Source of the DNA: Catenulispora sp. GP43
Lineage (GTDB): Bacteria; Actinomycetota; Actinomycetes; Streptomycetales; Catenulisporaceae
NCBI RefSeq assembly: GCF_041260665.1
Contig: NZ_JBGCCT010000017.1
Coordinates: 186,001 to 250,000, forward strand
Reading direction: 5' to 3'
Length of the DNA: 64,000 bases
The notes beneath the pieces are model-generated. The model ran no database searches and was not told the DNA's origin. It saw only the letters and a program-made list of their open reading frames with translations. Numbering within the stretch: position 1 is the stretch's first letter; each line of letters opens with the position of its first letter. Of the stretch, positions 1 to 7,087 are shown piece by piece. The position numbers and the translations under genes are program-made.

Positions 1-445
1 CGGACATCTCGTCGGGGAACCGGTCCGCCTCGGCCTGTAGCCCCACTTCCTCCAGTGCGGTAAGGGCTTCCTGTCGTGCTTTGCGGGCTGGGATGCCGTC
101 CAGTTCCCGGGGCAGGGCCACGTTTTCGGCGGCGGTCAGCGCTGGAATCAGGTTGTAGTCCTGGAAGACGTAGCCGACCGAGCGTCGCCGGATCGCGGCG
201 AGCTGTGCTTTGGACTGGGAGGCCAGCGGTGTCTGCTCGACCAGTATGTCGCCGCTGGAGGGGGTGTCCAGGCCGCCGGCCAGTGACAGCAGTGTGGACT
301 TGCCTGAGCCGGACGGGCCCATCACCGCCACCAGTTCCCCGGCCTGCACGGTCAGGTCCACGCCGCGTAGTGCGTGTACCTCGGCGGTGCCTTTGCCGTG
401 GGTCCGGGTGACCTTGCGTAGTTCCAGAATCGCTGTGCCGCTCAT
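1..445 (-). CDS. ABC transporter ATP-binding protein, partial (3' end outside window)
   Basis: This is the N-terminal 148 residues of an ABC ATPase of the LolD/MacB/FtsE type, which powers FtsX-like permeases at the membrane. A Walker A loop (GPSGSGKST) and a Q-loop (FQDYNLIPAL) are visible, and the frame runs off the window just as the signature motif begins (MSG). The start ATG (445-443) overlaps the TGA of the PadR gene as ATGA, so the two genes are translationally coupled and probably co-transcribed. Its permease should lie just beyond base 1. The PadR protein probably represses this exporter in a drug- or stress-responsive manner; that is inferred from the common PadR-ABC arrangement. 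Confidence 0.93.
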   Translation of the reverse strand, partial: MSGTAILELRKVTRTHGKGTAEVHALRGVDLTVQAGELVAVMGPSGSGKSTLLSLAGGLDTPSSGDILVEQTPLASQSKAQLAAIRRRSVGYVFQDYNLIPALTAAENVALPRELDGIPARKARQEALTALEEVGLQAEADRFPDEMS

Positions 446-1053
446 GTGGTTTTCCCCTCCTTGGTGGCATTAGCCGGTGCGCTGTCGCCGCGCCCGGCCC
501 CGGTGCCGGTCTGATCTGCGGGCCCGGTGGCCCGGCCCTGCTGTGCGTGTCGCAGCACCCGGGCCTGGACGTGGTCCAGCCACCGGATCTCGGCTTCGCA
601 CTGGAAGATCATCGATTCCAGCACCAGCGCGGCGGCCAGTTCCCCGGCATCCAGCCGCGCCTTGACCCGCGTGTAGTCCTGCAACGCCGCCAGCGCGTGC
701 TTGCGCTGGCCATGCACGATCGCGGCCACGTCGACCCCGGCCACCGTGACCGCCAGCGCCAGCTTCACCGCCAGCTCGTCCCGGGGCCGCTCGGCCCGCG
801 TCACCGGCCGTGCGAACCAGGCGAACAGCTCGGCCCGGCCGGCCACGGTGATGCGGTAGAAGACGTGGTTCGCGGCGTCCTGCCCGGCAGGCTCGACCAG
901 ACCGTCGCGCTCCAGACGGTTCAAGGTCGTGTACACCTGCCCGATGTTCAACGGCCAGGTCGCCCCGGTGCGCTCCTCGAACTCGGCACGCAGCTGGTAT
1001 CCGTAGCGGTCGCCGCCGGCCAGGACGGCCAGCAGGGAGTGTTTGACGGACAC
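442..1053 (-). CDS. PadR family transcriptional regulator
   Basis: This is a winged-helix regulator of the PadR family. The N-terminus (SVKHSLLAVLAGGDRYGYQL) is the typical family opening, followed by the wing (IGQVYTTLNRLERDGLV) and a C-terminal helical dimerisation region of about 100 residues. A GTG at 1053 gives 203 aa and matches the usual family start; an in-frame ATG at 1071 would add six residues but lies inside a palindrome that looks like the operator. The C-terminal 30 residues are Gly/Ala/Thr-rich. It is coupled by a 4-nt overlap to an ABC ATPase. Autorepression through the two upstream inverted repeats is inferred. Confidence 0.92.
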   Translation of the reverse strand: MSVKHSLLAVLAGGDRYGYQLRAEFEERTGATWPLNIGQVYTTLNRLERDGLVEPAGQDAANHVFYRITVAGRAELFAWFARPVTRAERPRDELAVKLALAVTVAGVDVAAIVHGQRKHALAALQDYTRVKARLDAGELAAALVLESMIFQCEAEIRWLDHVQARVLRHAQQGRATGPADQTGTGAGRGDSAPANATKEGKTT

Positions 1054-1068
1054 GACATCACGTCCGTA

Positions 1069-1114
1069 CATACTCGGTATGGTTGCGGGTCACGGCTATA
1101 TAGATACCCGGTAT
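1069..1114. promoter_or_regulatory. Putative PadR operator pair
   Basis: Two related inverted repeats lie directly upstream of the PadR gene: CATAC-TCG-GTATG at 1069-1081 and ATAC-CCG-GTAT at 1104-1114. Both share the half-site ATAC/GTAT with a 3-bp centre. Their centres are 34 bp apart, about three helical turns. A palindromic CTATATAG (1096-1103) lies between them and could include the promoter -10 region. PadR proteins commonly autoregulate through such sites; binding is inferred. Confidence 0.6.
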
Positions 1115-1187
1115 GCATGGGGAGGGCAAGCGGTCGCGGTCGCGAAGGTCCCCCGACCTCAGAACGCGATCGCCACTGTGTTGAGGA

Positions 1188-1244
1188 AACGCCGGAATGC
1201 CGACCTCCCGAGGGTGTCAACCAGGGGAGGTCGGCATTGGCGTT
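1188..1244. terminator. Long hairpin, likely terminator of the FtsX permease gene
   Basis: AATGCCGACCTCCC (1196-1209) pairs perfectly with GGGAGGTCGGCATT (1225-1238), and AACGCC (1188-1193) pairs with GGCGTT (1239-1244) beyond a small internal bulge, giving about 20 bp of stem around a 15-nt loop. It lies about 55 bp past the stop codon of the leftward permease gene and upstream of the leftward PadR gene, where a terminator is expected. The T-tract is weak, as is usual in actinomycetes. Confidence 0.7.
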
Positions 1245-1262
1245 CTTGCCGCGGCGACCAGC

Positions 1263-1307
1263 GGCTCTACTCGGCTCTACTCGGTCCTGCTCGGTCCTAC
1301 TCGGTCC
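1263..1307. repeat. 10-bp tandem repeat overlapping the permease stop codon
   Basis: Four and a half copies of a 10-mer (GGCTCTACTC twice, then GGTCCTGCTC, GGTCCTACTC and GGTCC) run through the last codons and TAG stop (1299-1297) of the FtsX permease gene into its 3' flank. Every unit except the variant third carries the CTACTC core that supplies the stop codon. Confidence 0.75.
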
Positions 1308-3708
1308 GCAGCGCGGTGGCGGTCTGCGACCGGGCCGCCCAGCCGGCCGGCAGCAGCGCCCCGAGCAGGGCGATCACGATCCCGCCGGCCAGCAAGGGGA
1401 TGAGCAGCCCGGCGGTGTAGGTGTGGGTCACGCTCGGCGGCAGGTGCCGGCCGATCGCGTTGCCCATCGGGGTCAGCGTCGACTTCTCCACCGCGACCCC
1501 GAGCGGGACCCCGATCAGCCCGGCGATCAGGCCGGTGAGGGTCACCGAGGTCAGAACCATCGCGATGGTCTGCTTGGGGGTCATCCCGAGCGCCTTGAAG
1601 ATCCCCAGATCATGGGCCCGCTCCCGGGTGTCCTGCACCACCATGCTCAGCACCCCGAGCGCGGCGACCGCCGTCATCATCAGCGTGAGGATGGCCACCA
1701 GGGTGCCCATGATGATCACCACGATGTTCTTGCCCCCGTCCGAGTTCGACTGGACCGAGGCGTTCAGCGGGGTCAGCGCGGCGGCGGCCGAGGCGGACCA
1801 GTCCCGTCCGCTGACCTTCGGGGCCAGCTCGACGTTGAACTGGTCGATGTGCGAGGTCAGACCGGCGGCGGTGAAGGTGGCCGCATCCGTCATGACCGTG
1901 TAGTCGCTGCCCACGTTGATGTCGTAGTTGATGCCGACGACCTTCAGCGACAGGTGCTTGTTCTGCTGCGCCACGGTGACGTTGTCACCGACGTGGATCC
2001 CCACCGCCGAGGCCAGCTTGTCGCCGACCACGGCCTCGCCGCGCGCCGAGTACCAGCGGCCGGACAGCAGCTCCATGTGCGTCCAGGAGAAGTCGCCGGC
2101 GACCGTGAACACCCTCGGCGTTTCGCCGCCGGGCGGGGCGCCGACTATGGTCGCGCCGCTGTCGCCCCAGCCGAACGCGACCTTCGTGCCCGGGGTGTCG
2201 GCGAGCACGGCGGCCACCTTGGCGGCGTCCAGGTGCGGGTTGCGCGGGTCGTTGGGGCCGTAGAGACCCCAGGGCACGCCCACGTCGGCCGTGGGTATCA
2301 CAATGTCCGACCCGACGTTGAAACCCGCGGTGCTGGCGTCCAGGTACTTGTTGAACCCGGTCTCCAGCCCCACCGCGAACGTGGCACTCACCACGCCGAA
2401 CAGCACCGCCGCACCGACCACCACGGCCCGGGCCGGCCGGGCGAACGGCTGGGCCAGCCCCAACGACACGGCCCGGGGCAGCGGCAGCCGCGAGGCCAGA
2501 CGCTGCGCCGCCTGACCGCGCCCGGCCCTGGGGGCGCGGCCGACCACCAGGGCCCGCACCGTCGGCATCCGGCCGGCCCGCAGTGCCGGGATCAAAGCCG
2601 TGACGCCGACGATCAGCAGGGCGCCCAGCGACACCACGGCGCTGACCCACGACGGAATCGTGCCACTGGCCGCGCCGAGCTGCTTGGTGGCCGAGCCCAG
2701 GATCGGCACAGCCAGGAGGTTGCCGAAAACCGTGCCGAGCACCACGCCGAGTGTCGCCGGGATCATGGCCTGCGCGACGTAGGCACGGGCCACCTGCGAA
2801 GGGGTGAAGCCCAACGACTTCAGAATCCCGATGCGCCGGATTCCCGAGGCCACAGCCCCGCTGACCACGATCGAGATGATCAGCACCGCCATGAACAGCC
2901 CGAGGATCCCGAAGCCGACCAGGAACGGCACGTAGGCCTTGGCGTTCCCGGTCGCCTGCTGCTCCGCGGTCAGGTACGACTGCCCGCTCTCGATCGCGCC
3001 GGCCGGCGCGGCGGCGGCCACCGCCTGCTTGTCGGCGGCGATGTCGGCGGCGGTCCCGGCATTGGCGAACCGGTAGAGCATCTGCTCGTCGGACTTGGCG
3101 CCGGCGGCGGTGAGCCGTGCGAAACCGTCGGCGGTGGCGAAGGCGGTCGCGCTGCTGGTCACCGAGTTGGCGAAGCCGACGACCCGGAACGACGGCTTGC
3201 CCGGCAGGGAGGAGAACACCACCGAATCGCCGAAGCAGTCGGTGGCATAGTCCTGCCACGGCAGGGCGATCTCGCCCGGGCTCGTCGGCCAGCGCCCCCG
3301 GGTCAGCGCCAGCTGGTCCATCCCGGAGGTGCTGCCCAGGTCGGGCCGGGTGGTGACGGTGATCGGACCGTTGTCGTGACCGGCCCAGTCCTTCGTGGCG
3401 CAGTCCATGCCGATCGTCGTGTCCAGGGCGGCGGCGACCGGGTACGGCCCGGACGCCTCGGTGACGCCGGCGACGTGGGCGGTGGCGGCGGCCTGCGCGG
3501 CCGAGACCTTCGAACTGTCGAACTGGACCGCCAGGTGCGCCCCGTGCCGAGCACTGAAAGCGTGCTCGAACGGAGCCTGCACGACAGCCAGCAGACCGAG
3601 CGACAGCACCGAGGAGGTGACGGCGGCGAACGTCGTCAGGGCCATGACGAAAGACTGCACGCGGCGCCGGCCCACGCCGGAGCGTACGACCTTGCCCAGG
3701 GCGCTCAC
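1297..3708 (-). CDS. FtsX-like ABC transporter permease
   Basis: This 803-aa membrane protein has the duplicated FtsX/MacB layout: an N-terminal transmembrane helix (about residues 18-42), a large extracytoplasmic domain, a three-helix core (about 265-375), a further helix near 425, a second extracytoplasmic domain, and a C-terminal three-helix core (about 660-790). It pairs with the ATPase encoded just upstream, separated only by a 29-codon micro-ORF. The start is GTG (3708-3706), overlapping the micro-ORF TGA as GTGA. A divergent two-component system sits across the shared promoter region, which suggests envelope-stress or antimicrobial-peptide sensing and export. The substrate is unknown. 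Confidence 0.93.
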   Translation of the reverse strand: MSALGKVVRSGVGRRRVQSFVMALTTFAAVTSSVLSLGLLAVVQAPFEHAFSARHGAHLAVQFDSSKVSAAQAAATAHVAGVTEASGPYPVAAALDTTIGMDCATKDWAGHDNGPITVTTRPDLGSTSGMDQLALTRGRWPTSPGEIALPWQDYATDCFGDSVVFSSLPGKPSFRVVGFANSVTSSATAFATADGFARLTAAGAKSDEQMLYRFANAGTAADIAADKQAVAAAAPAGAIESGQSYLTAEQQATGNAKAYVPFLVGFGILGLFMAVLIISIVVSGAVASGIRRIGILKSLGFTPSQVARAYVAQAMIPATLGVVLGTVFGNLLAVPILGSATKQLGAASGTIPSWVSAVVSLGALLIVGVTALIPALRAGRMPTVRALVVGRAPRAGRGQAAQRLASRLPLPRAVSLGLAQPFARPARAVVVGAAVLFGVVSATFAVGLETGFNKYLDASTAGFNVGSDIVIPTADVGVPWGLYGPNDPRNPHLDAAKVAAVLADTPGTKVAFGWGDSGATIVGAPPGGETPRVFTVAGDFSWTHMELLSGRWYSARGEAVVGDKLASAVGIHVGDNVTVAQQNKHLSLKVVGINYDINVGSDYTVMTDAATFTAAGLTSHIDQFNVELAPKVSGRDWSASAAAALTPLNASVQSNSDGGKNIVVIIMGTLVAILTLMMTAVAALGVLSMVVQDTRERAHDLGIFKALGMTPKQTIAMVLTSVTLTGLIAGLIGVPLGVAVEKSTLTPMGNAIGRHLPPSVTHTYTAGLLIPLLAGGIVIALLGALLPAGWAARSQTATALRTE

Positions 3709-3794
3709 CGGCTCACCGCCAGCAGCAGGCGGGCCACGGCCCGGAAACCGGCCTCGAAGACGCGCCGGGGCATCGGCGGCTTACCCAGTGTCAT
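3705..3794 (-). CDS. 29-aa micro-ORF between ATPase and permease
   Basis: A 29-codon frame (starts MTLGKPPMPRRVF, ends ARLLLAVSR) fills the gap between the ATPase and permease genes exactly. Its ATG (3794-3792) overlaps the ATPase TGA and its TGA (3707-3705) overlaps the permease GTG, each by 4 nt. The product would be basic with a short hydrophobic C-terminal stretch. It may be a genuine small protein or only a coupling device that keeps ribosomes moving into the permease cistron. I recognise no homologue. Confidence 0.5.
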   Translation of the reverse strand: MTLGKPPMPRRVFEAGFRAVARLLLAVSR

Positions 3795-4543
3795 CGGGCC
3801 TCTCCCGCCGGACGGACCAGCAGCGTGCGGGCGGCCGGGCCGGCACCGCTGCCGTCGTTGACGACGTCCCGCTCGACCGCGCCGTCCACCAACTCGATCG
3901 TGCGGCGCGCGGTGCTCGCGGCCAGCTGCACGTCGTGGGTGACCAGCAGGATGGTCTGGCCCGCGCTGTTCAGCTCCAGCAGCAGCCGGCGCACGTCCTC
4001 GGCCGAGCTCGAGTCCAGAGCGCCGGTCGGCTCGTCGGCCAGCAGCAGCGCCGGCCGGTTCATCAGGGCCCGGGCCACCGCGACGCGCTGCCGTTGCCCG
4101 CCGGACAGCCGCTGCGGATAGGCCCCGGCATGCCGGTCGATGCCCAGCGAGCCGAGCAGTTCGACGGCCCGCTGCTTCGCTTCGCCCTTGCCCATCCCGG
4201 CCAGCTGCGCCGGAACCATGACGTTGTCCATGACGGTCAGGTCGTCGAGCAGGTTGAAGAACTGGAAGATCATGCCTACCGAGGCCCGGCGGTACTTCGC
4301 CGAACCGGCCTCGCCGAGCTGGTCGACGCGGGTGCCGTCGACGGTCACGGTGCCGCTGGAAGGCTTGTCCAGACCGGCGATCAGGTTCAGCAGCGTGGAC
4401 TTGCCGCTGCCGGAATGGCCGAGGATCGCCACGCACTCACCAGCCGCCACAGACAAGGTCACGCCGGCCAGTGCGGGCGGGCCTTCGTCGTACTTCTTCG
4501 TCGTGCCGCGAAGATCGATCATCGGTGCATTCGTCATGACCAT
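3791..4543 (-). CDS. ABC transporter ATP-binding protein (LolD/MacB type)
   Basis: This ATPase of about 250 aa powers the FtsX-like permease. Visible motifs are Walker A (GHSGSGKST), Q-loop (FQFFNLLDD), signature (LSGGQRQRVA), Walker B (LLLADEPTGALD) and the switch histidine (LLVTHD). The family-like N-terminus (MIDLRGTTKKYDEG) is preceded by ATGs at 4543 and 4537; either is possible, and an AGG precedes them. The longer upstream frame lies antisense to the histidine kinase gene and is not real. The 3' end overlaps the micro-ORF start as ATGA. The C-terminal 40 residues extend past the ABC fold and may contact the permease. Confidence 0.95.
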   Translation of the reverse strand: MVMTNAPMIDLRGTTKKYDEGPPALAGVTLSVAAGECVAILGHSGSGKSTLLNLIAGLDKPSSGTVTVDGTRVDQLGEAGSAKYRRASVGMIFQFFNLLDDLTVMDNVMVPAQLAGMGKGEAKQRAVELLGSLGIDRHAGAYPQRLSGGQRQRVAVARALMNRPALLLADEPTGALDSSSAEDVRRLLLELNSAGQTILLVTHDVQLAASTARRTIELVDGAVERDVVNDGSGAGPAARTLLVRPAGEAR

Positions 4544-4563
4544 GAACCTAGGAACGGACCACG

Positions 4564-4642
4564 ATCCGCCGCGTCGGCCGGCGGATGTCACCTCTTCCCA
4601 GGCCATCGCCCCGGGGGCGTATCCGGCGTACATCCCCGGGGC
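4564..4642. promoter_or_regulatory. Two inverted repeats in the divergent ABC/two-component promoter region
   Basis: The 136 bp between the divergent ATPase and kinase genes hold two perfect inverted repeats: ATCCGCCG (4564-4571) with CGGCGGAT (4579-4586), and GCCCCGGGG (4608-4616) with CCCCGGGGC (4634-4642). They are candidate sites for the NarL-type regulator encoded downstream, controlling both directions. The function is inferred from position and symmetry. Confidence 0.45.
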
Positions 4643-4667
4643 GACGCGCAGAGCCGGCGCCGTTGAA

Positions 4668-4673
4668 TACGAT
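4668..4673 (+). promoter_or_regulatory. -10 element for a leaderless histidine kinase transcript
   Basis: TACGAT lies six bases before the kinase ATG (4680), and no Shine-Dalgarno sequence precedes that ATG. Transcription would start at or next to the A of the start codon, giving a leaderless mRNA, which is common in actinomycetes. No clear -35 hexamer is visible. Confidence 0.5.
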
Positions 4674-4679
4674 CTCCGC

Positions 4680-5879
4680 ATGGAACAGCTTCTCCAGCGT
4701 CTCTCGACATCGAAGCGCGTGACCTGGCTGACGTCGCAGGCCGTGGTGCTGGCCATCGCCTTCTTCTACGCGCTGATGTTCCGCGTGACGATGCCGGCCC
4801 CTGCGTACGGCCTGTTCCGGTTCCCCCACCTCGAGCCCTTCCAGACGACGGTTCTGTGCGTCGTGCTCGCCCTGCCGGTTCTGCTGGTGCGCCGTCTGCC
4901 GGCGACCGTCCTCGCGGTGATCCTGGGCGAATCAGTCCTCGGCGACGCCTTCGGCGCGCGGCCCTTGATCGTGTTCATCCTGCTCGTCGGCCTGGTCGGG
5001 TACCTCGCCGTCCGGCGGCCGAAGGCTGCCGCCGTCGGCTCCGTCGCGGGCGTCGCGGCCGGGTTCGTCAACGACATCCACATCCCCGGGCAGGGCGTCG
5101 GCGACCAGGCCCAGTGGGCCGGGTGGCTCGCGTTGTGGTTCGCGGTCGCGTGGGTCTTCGGGGGGGTGTATCGCAAACGCAGTGAATACCTCGAAGCCCT
5201 GCAGGAGCAGACCGCGGCCCGCGTCGTCATGGCCGAGCGGCTGCGGATCGCCCGCGAACTGCACGACAGCGTCGCGCACAGCATCGGGATCATCACGGTG
5301 CTGTCGGGAGCGGCGGCACGGGTCGTGGAAACCAAACCCGAGCAGACGCGGCAGGCGCTGTGCGGCATCGAGACCACCAGCCGGGAAACGCTGCTCGAGC
5401 TGCAGCGCATGCTCGGGGCGCTCCGCCGCGCCGAGCCGGACGACGCCACGCCGCAGGCCGCTCCGCTGGCGCCGGCCGGCAGCCTGGCCGACGTCCCGCT
5501 CCTCGCCGAACGCACGGCCGACGCCGGGGTGCGGGTCCACGTGACCTGGCAGGGCGAGCAGCGTCCACTGCCGCCGGAGATCGAACTGTCGGCATTCCGG
5601 ATCATCCAGGAGTCGGTGACGAACGTGGTGCGGCATTCCGGGGCGCGGACCTGCCGGGTCGCGGTCGGCTACGAGCCGACAGGAGTGCGGATCGAGGTGG
5701 TGGACGACGGGGACAACGGTCTCGGCGGGCCGGGCCGTCCGAAGTTCGCGCCGGGGGCCGGCGGCAGCGGCTTCGGCCTGCTCGGCATGCGCGAGCGGGT
5801 GACGTTGCTGTCCGGCCAGTTCAGCGCGGGCCGGCGTCCGGAGGGCGGATTCCGGGTGACGGCGAGCCTCCCGGCATGA
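4680..5879 (+). CDS. Two-component sensor histidine kinase, NarL/DesK class
   Basis: This 399-aa sensor kinase autophosphorylates on histidine and signals to the response regulator encoded next. The N-terminal half holds about five transmembrane helices (residues about 15-160) with little extracellular material, so the sensing region is membrane-embedded. The HisKA_3 dimerisation box carries His195 in the motif ARELHDSVAHS, and a HATPase domain follows (N box SVTNVVRHS, G boxes VVDDGDNG and GSGFGLLGMRER). The ATG at 4680 is followed by a family-like N-terminus. The stop overlaps the response-regulator ATG (ATGA). The divergent ABC exporter is its likely target. Confidence 0.95.
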   Translation: MEQLLQRLSTSKRVTWLTSQAVVLAIAFFYALMFRVTMPAPAYGLFRFPHLEPFQTTVLCVVLALPVLLVRRLPATVLAVILGESVLGDAFGARPLIVFILLVGLVGYLAVRRPKAAAVGSVAGVAAGFVNDIHIPGQGVGDQAQWAGWLALWFAVAWVFGGVYRKRSEYLEALQEQTAARVVMAERLRIARELHDSVAHSIGIITVLSGAAARVVETKPEQTRQALCGIETTSRETLLELQRMLGALRRAEPDDATPQAAPLAPAGSLADVPLLAERTADAGVRVHVTWQGEQRPLPPEIELSAFRIIQESVTNVVRHSGARTCRVAVGYEPTGVRIEVVDDGDNGLGGPGRPKFAPGAGGSGFGLLGMRERVTLLSGQFSAGRRPEGGFRVTASLPA

Positions 5880-6559
5880 GCGTGCGCGTGCTACTGGTCG
5901 ACGACCAGCCCCTGATGCTGGTCGGGCTCGCGATCCTGATCGGCGACACCGACGACCTGGAGGTGGTCGGCCAGGCCGGCGACGGCCACGAGGCGGTGCG
6001 CCTGGTGCGCGAACTGCGGCCGGACGTCGTGGTGATGGACATCCGGATGCCGGGCATGGACGGGATCGAGGCGACCCGGCAGGCGACCGCCGAGCCGGAC
6101 CCGCCCAAGGTGCTGGTGCTGACGACCTTCGACGACGACGAGTACGTCTACGGCGCACTGCGTGCCGGAGCCAGCGGATTCCTGCTCAAGAGCATGGCCC
6201 TGAACGCGATCCTCGACGCCATCCGCGTGGTGGCCGCCGGCGACGCGCTGATCGCGCCGAGCGTGACCCGACGACTGATCGCGGACTTCGCCGGAACGTC
6301 CGGCCCCGCGGCCCCCGAACCGGACGCCGAGCCGGACGCGGACTCGAGTCCCATCGCGGCGATCACCGACCGGGAACGCGAGGTGCTGGCACTGGTCGGA
6401 CAGGGGCTGTCGAACACTGAGATAGCCGAGCGGTTGGTGATCAGCGCGGCGACGGCGAAGACCCATGTCGCACGTCTGTTCGCCAAGCTCGAGGCTCGCG
6501 ACCGTGTCCACCTGGCGATCATCGCCTTCGAGACCGGACTTGTGCCGCGTAGACGGTAG
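5876..6559 (+). CDS. LuxR/NarL-family response regulator
   Basis: This 227-aa regulator has a receiver domain (acidic pair in LLVDDQP, phospho-acceptor Asp55 in VVMDIRMPG, Thr in VLTTFDDD, Lys in FLLKSM) and a C-terminal LuxR helix-turn-helix (TDREREVLALVGQGLSNTEI ... SAATAKTHVARLFAKL). An acidic Pro/Asp linker joins the two. It is translated by overlap with the kinase gene. Together they probably control the adjacent ABC exporter through the inverted repeats between the divergent genes; that link is inferred. Confidence 0.96.
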   Translation: MSVRVLLVDDQPLMLVGLAILIGDTDDLEVVGQAGDGHEAVRLVRELRPDVVVMDIRMPGMDGIEATRQATAEPDPPKVLVLTTFDDDEYVYGALRAGASGFLLKSMALNAILDAIRVVAAGDALIAPSVTRRLIADFAGTSGPAAPEPDAEPDADSSPIAAITDREREVLALVGQGLSNTEIAERLVISAATAKTHVARLFAKLEARDRVHLAIIAFETGLVPRRR

Positions 6560-6671
6560 GGCAGGGTGAGAAGAACGGTCGCCGACCACGCGTTCGCCGC
6601 GTAACGGCCGGCGTCGTGCGGTGCCCGACGAGCCTGACGCCGCAGGACCACCCGGCCTGCCCCACCTACGG

Positions 6672-6689
6672 GGTGTAGCGCGCTACACC
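6672..6689. promoter_or_regulatory. Perfect 18-bp palindrome upstream of ABC remnant and MMPL gene
   Basis: GGTGTAGCGCGCTACACC is a perfect dyad with no spacer. It sits about 60 bp upstream of a decayed ABC ATPase frame and about 400 bp upstream of the MMPL exporter gene. The form fits a TetR- or MarR-type operator. No such regulator gene is next to it in the window, so the cognate protein is unknown. Confidence 0.5.
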
Positions 6690-6747
6690 TGGAAGACGGG
6701 ACCGCTCCCCATGTCCGCGGCGGAGATCGAAAACTAGCGTCTACGAC

Positions 6748-6966
6748 GTGAGCACCGATACCCGAACCCCGACCGACACCACCACGCTGACCTTGGACCG
6801 CGTCACCGAGGCCGACGGCCGCGCGACAGCCCTGCGCGCCGTCAGCCGGGCCATCCGGCGCGCCGTGTTCACCGTGATCGTCGGTGCCTCCGGTTCTGGT
6901 GACAGCGCTTCCGCGACCGGGGTCGGGTTCGTTCTGCAGCGCTCCAACGCGGTGTCTCCCCGCTGA
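6748..6966 (+). pseudogene. Remnant of an ABC ATPase gene (internal deletion, mutated Walker A)
   Basis: A 72-codon GTG-started frame reads like the start of a LolD/MacB-type ATPase: LTLDRVTEADGRATALRAV resembles the usual first strands, and GASGSGDS sits where Walker A should be, with the catalytic Lys changed to Asp. It then jumps to a Q-loop-like GFVLQRSNAVS and stops, so about 45 codons are missing and the signature and Walker B never occur. A TAGCGT-like -10 precedes the GTG with no ribosome binding site. I infer decay of an ATPase that may once have been expressed from the palindrome-bearing promoter. The remaining 6967-7087 shows no gene. Confidence 0.6.
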
Positions 6967-7087
6967 AGTTCGCGACGATCCTGGCCGCCGTTAAAACCCT
7001 GCATCCACCAGACGCAGTTCGCAGCGCCCTCTCGGCGTCGTGCGACCTGCGTCGAACTGGTGCGCAATCTGACATCGGAGAGCTTTG

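Noticed and set aside
547-3861. A 1104-codon open frame on the plus strand
   Set aside because: It lies antisense to the PadR and FtsX permease genes; its product is Arg/Gly/Pro-rich with no domain, a typical shadow in GC-rich DNA.
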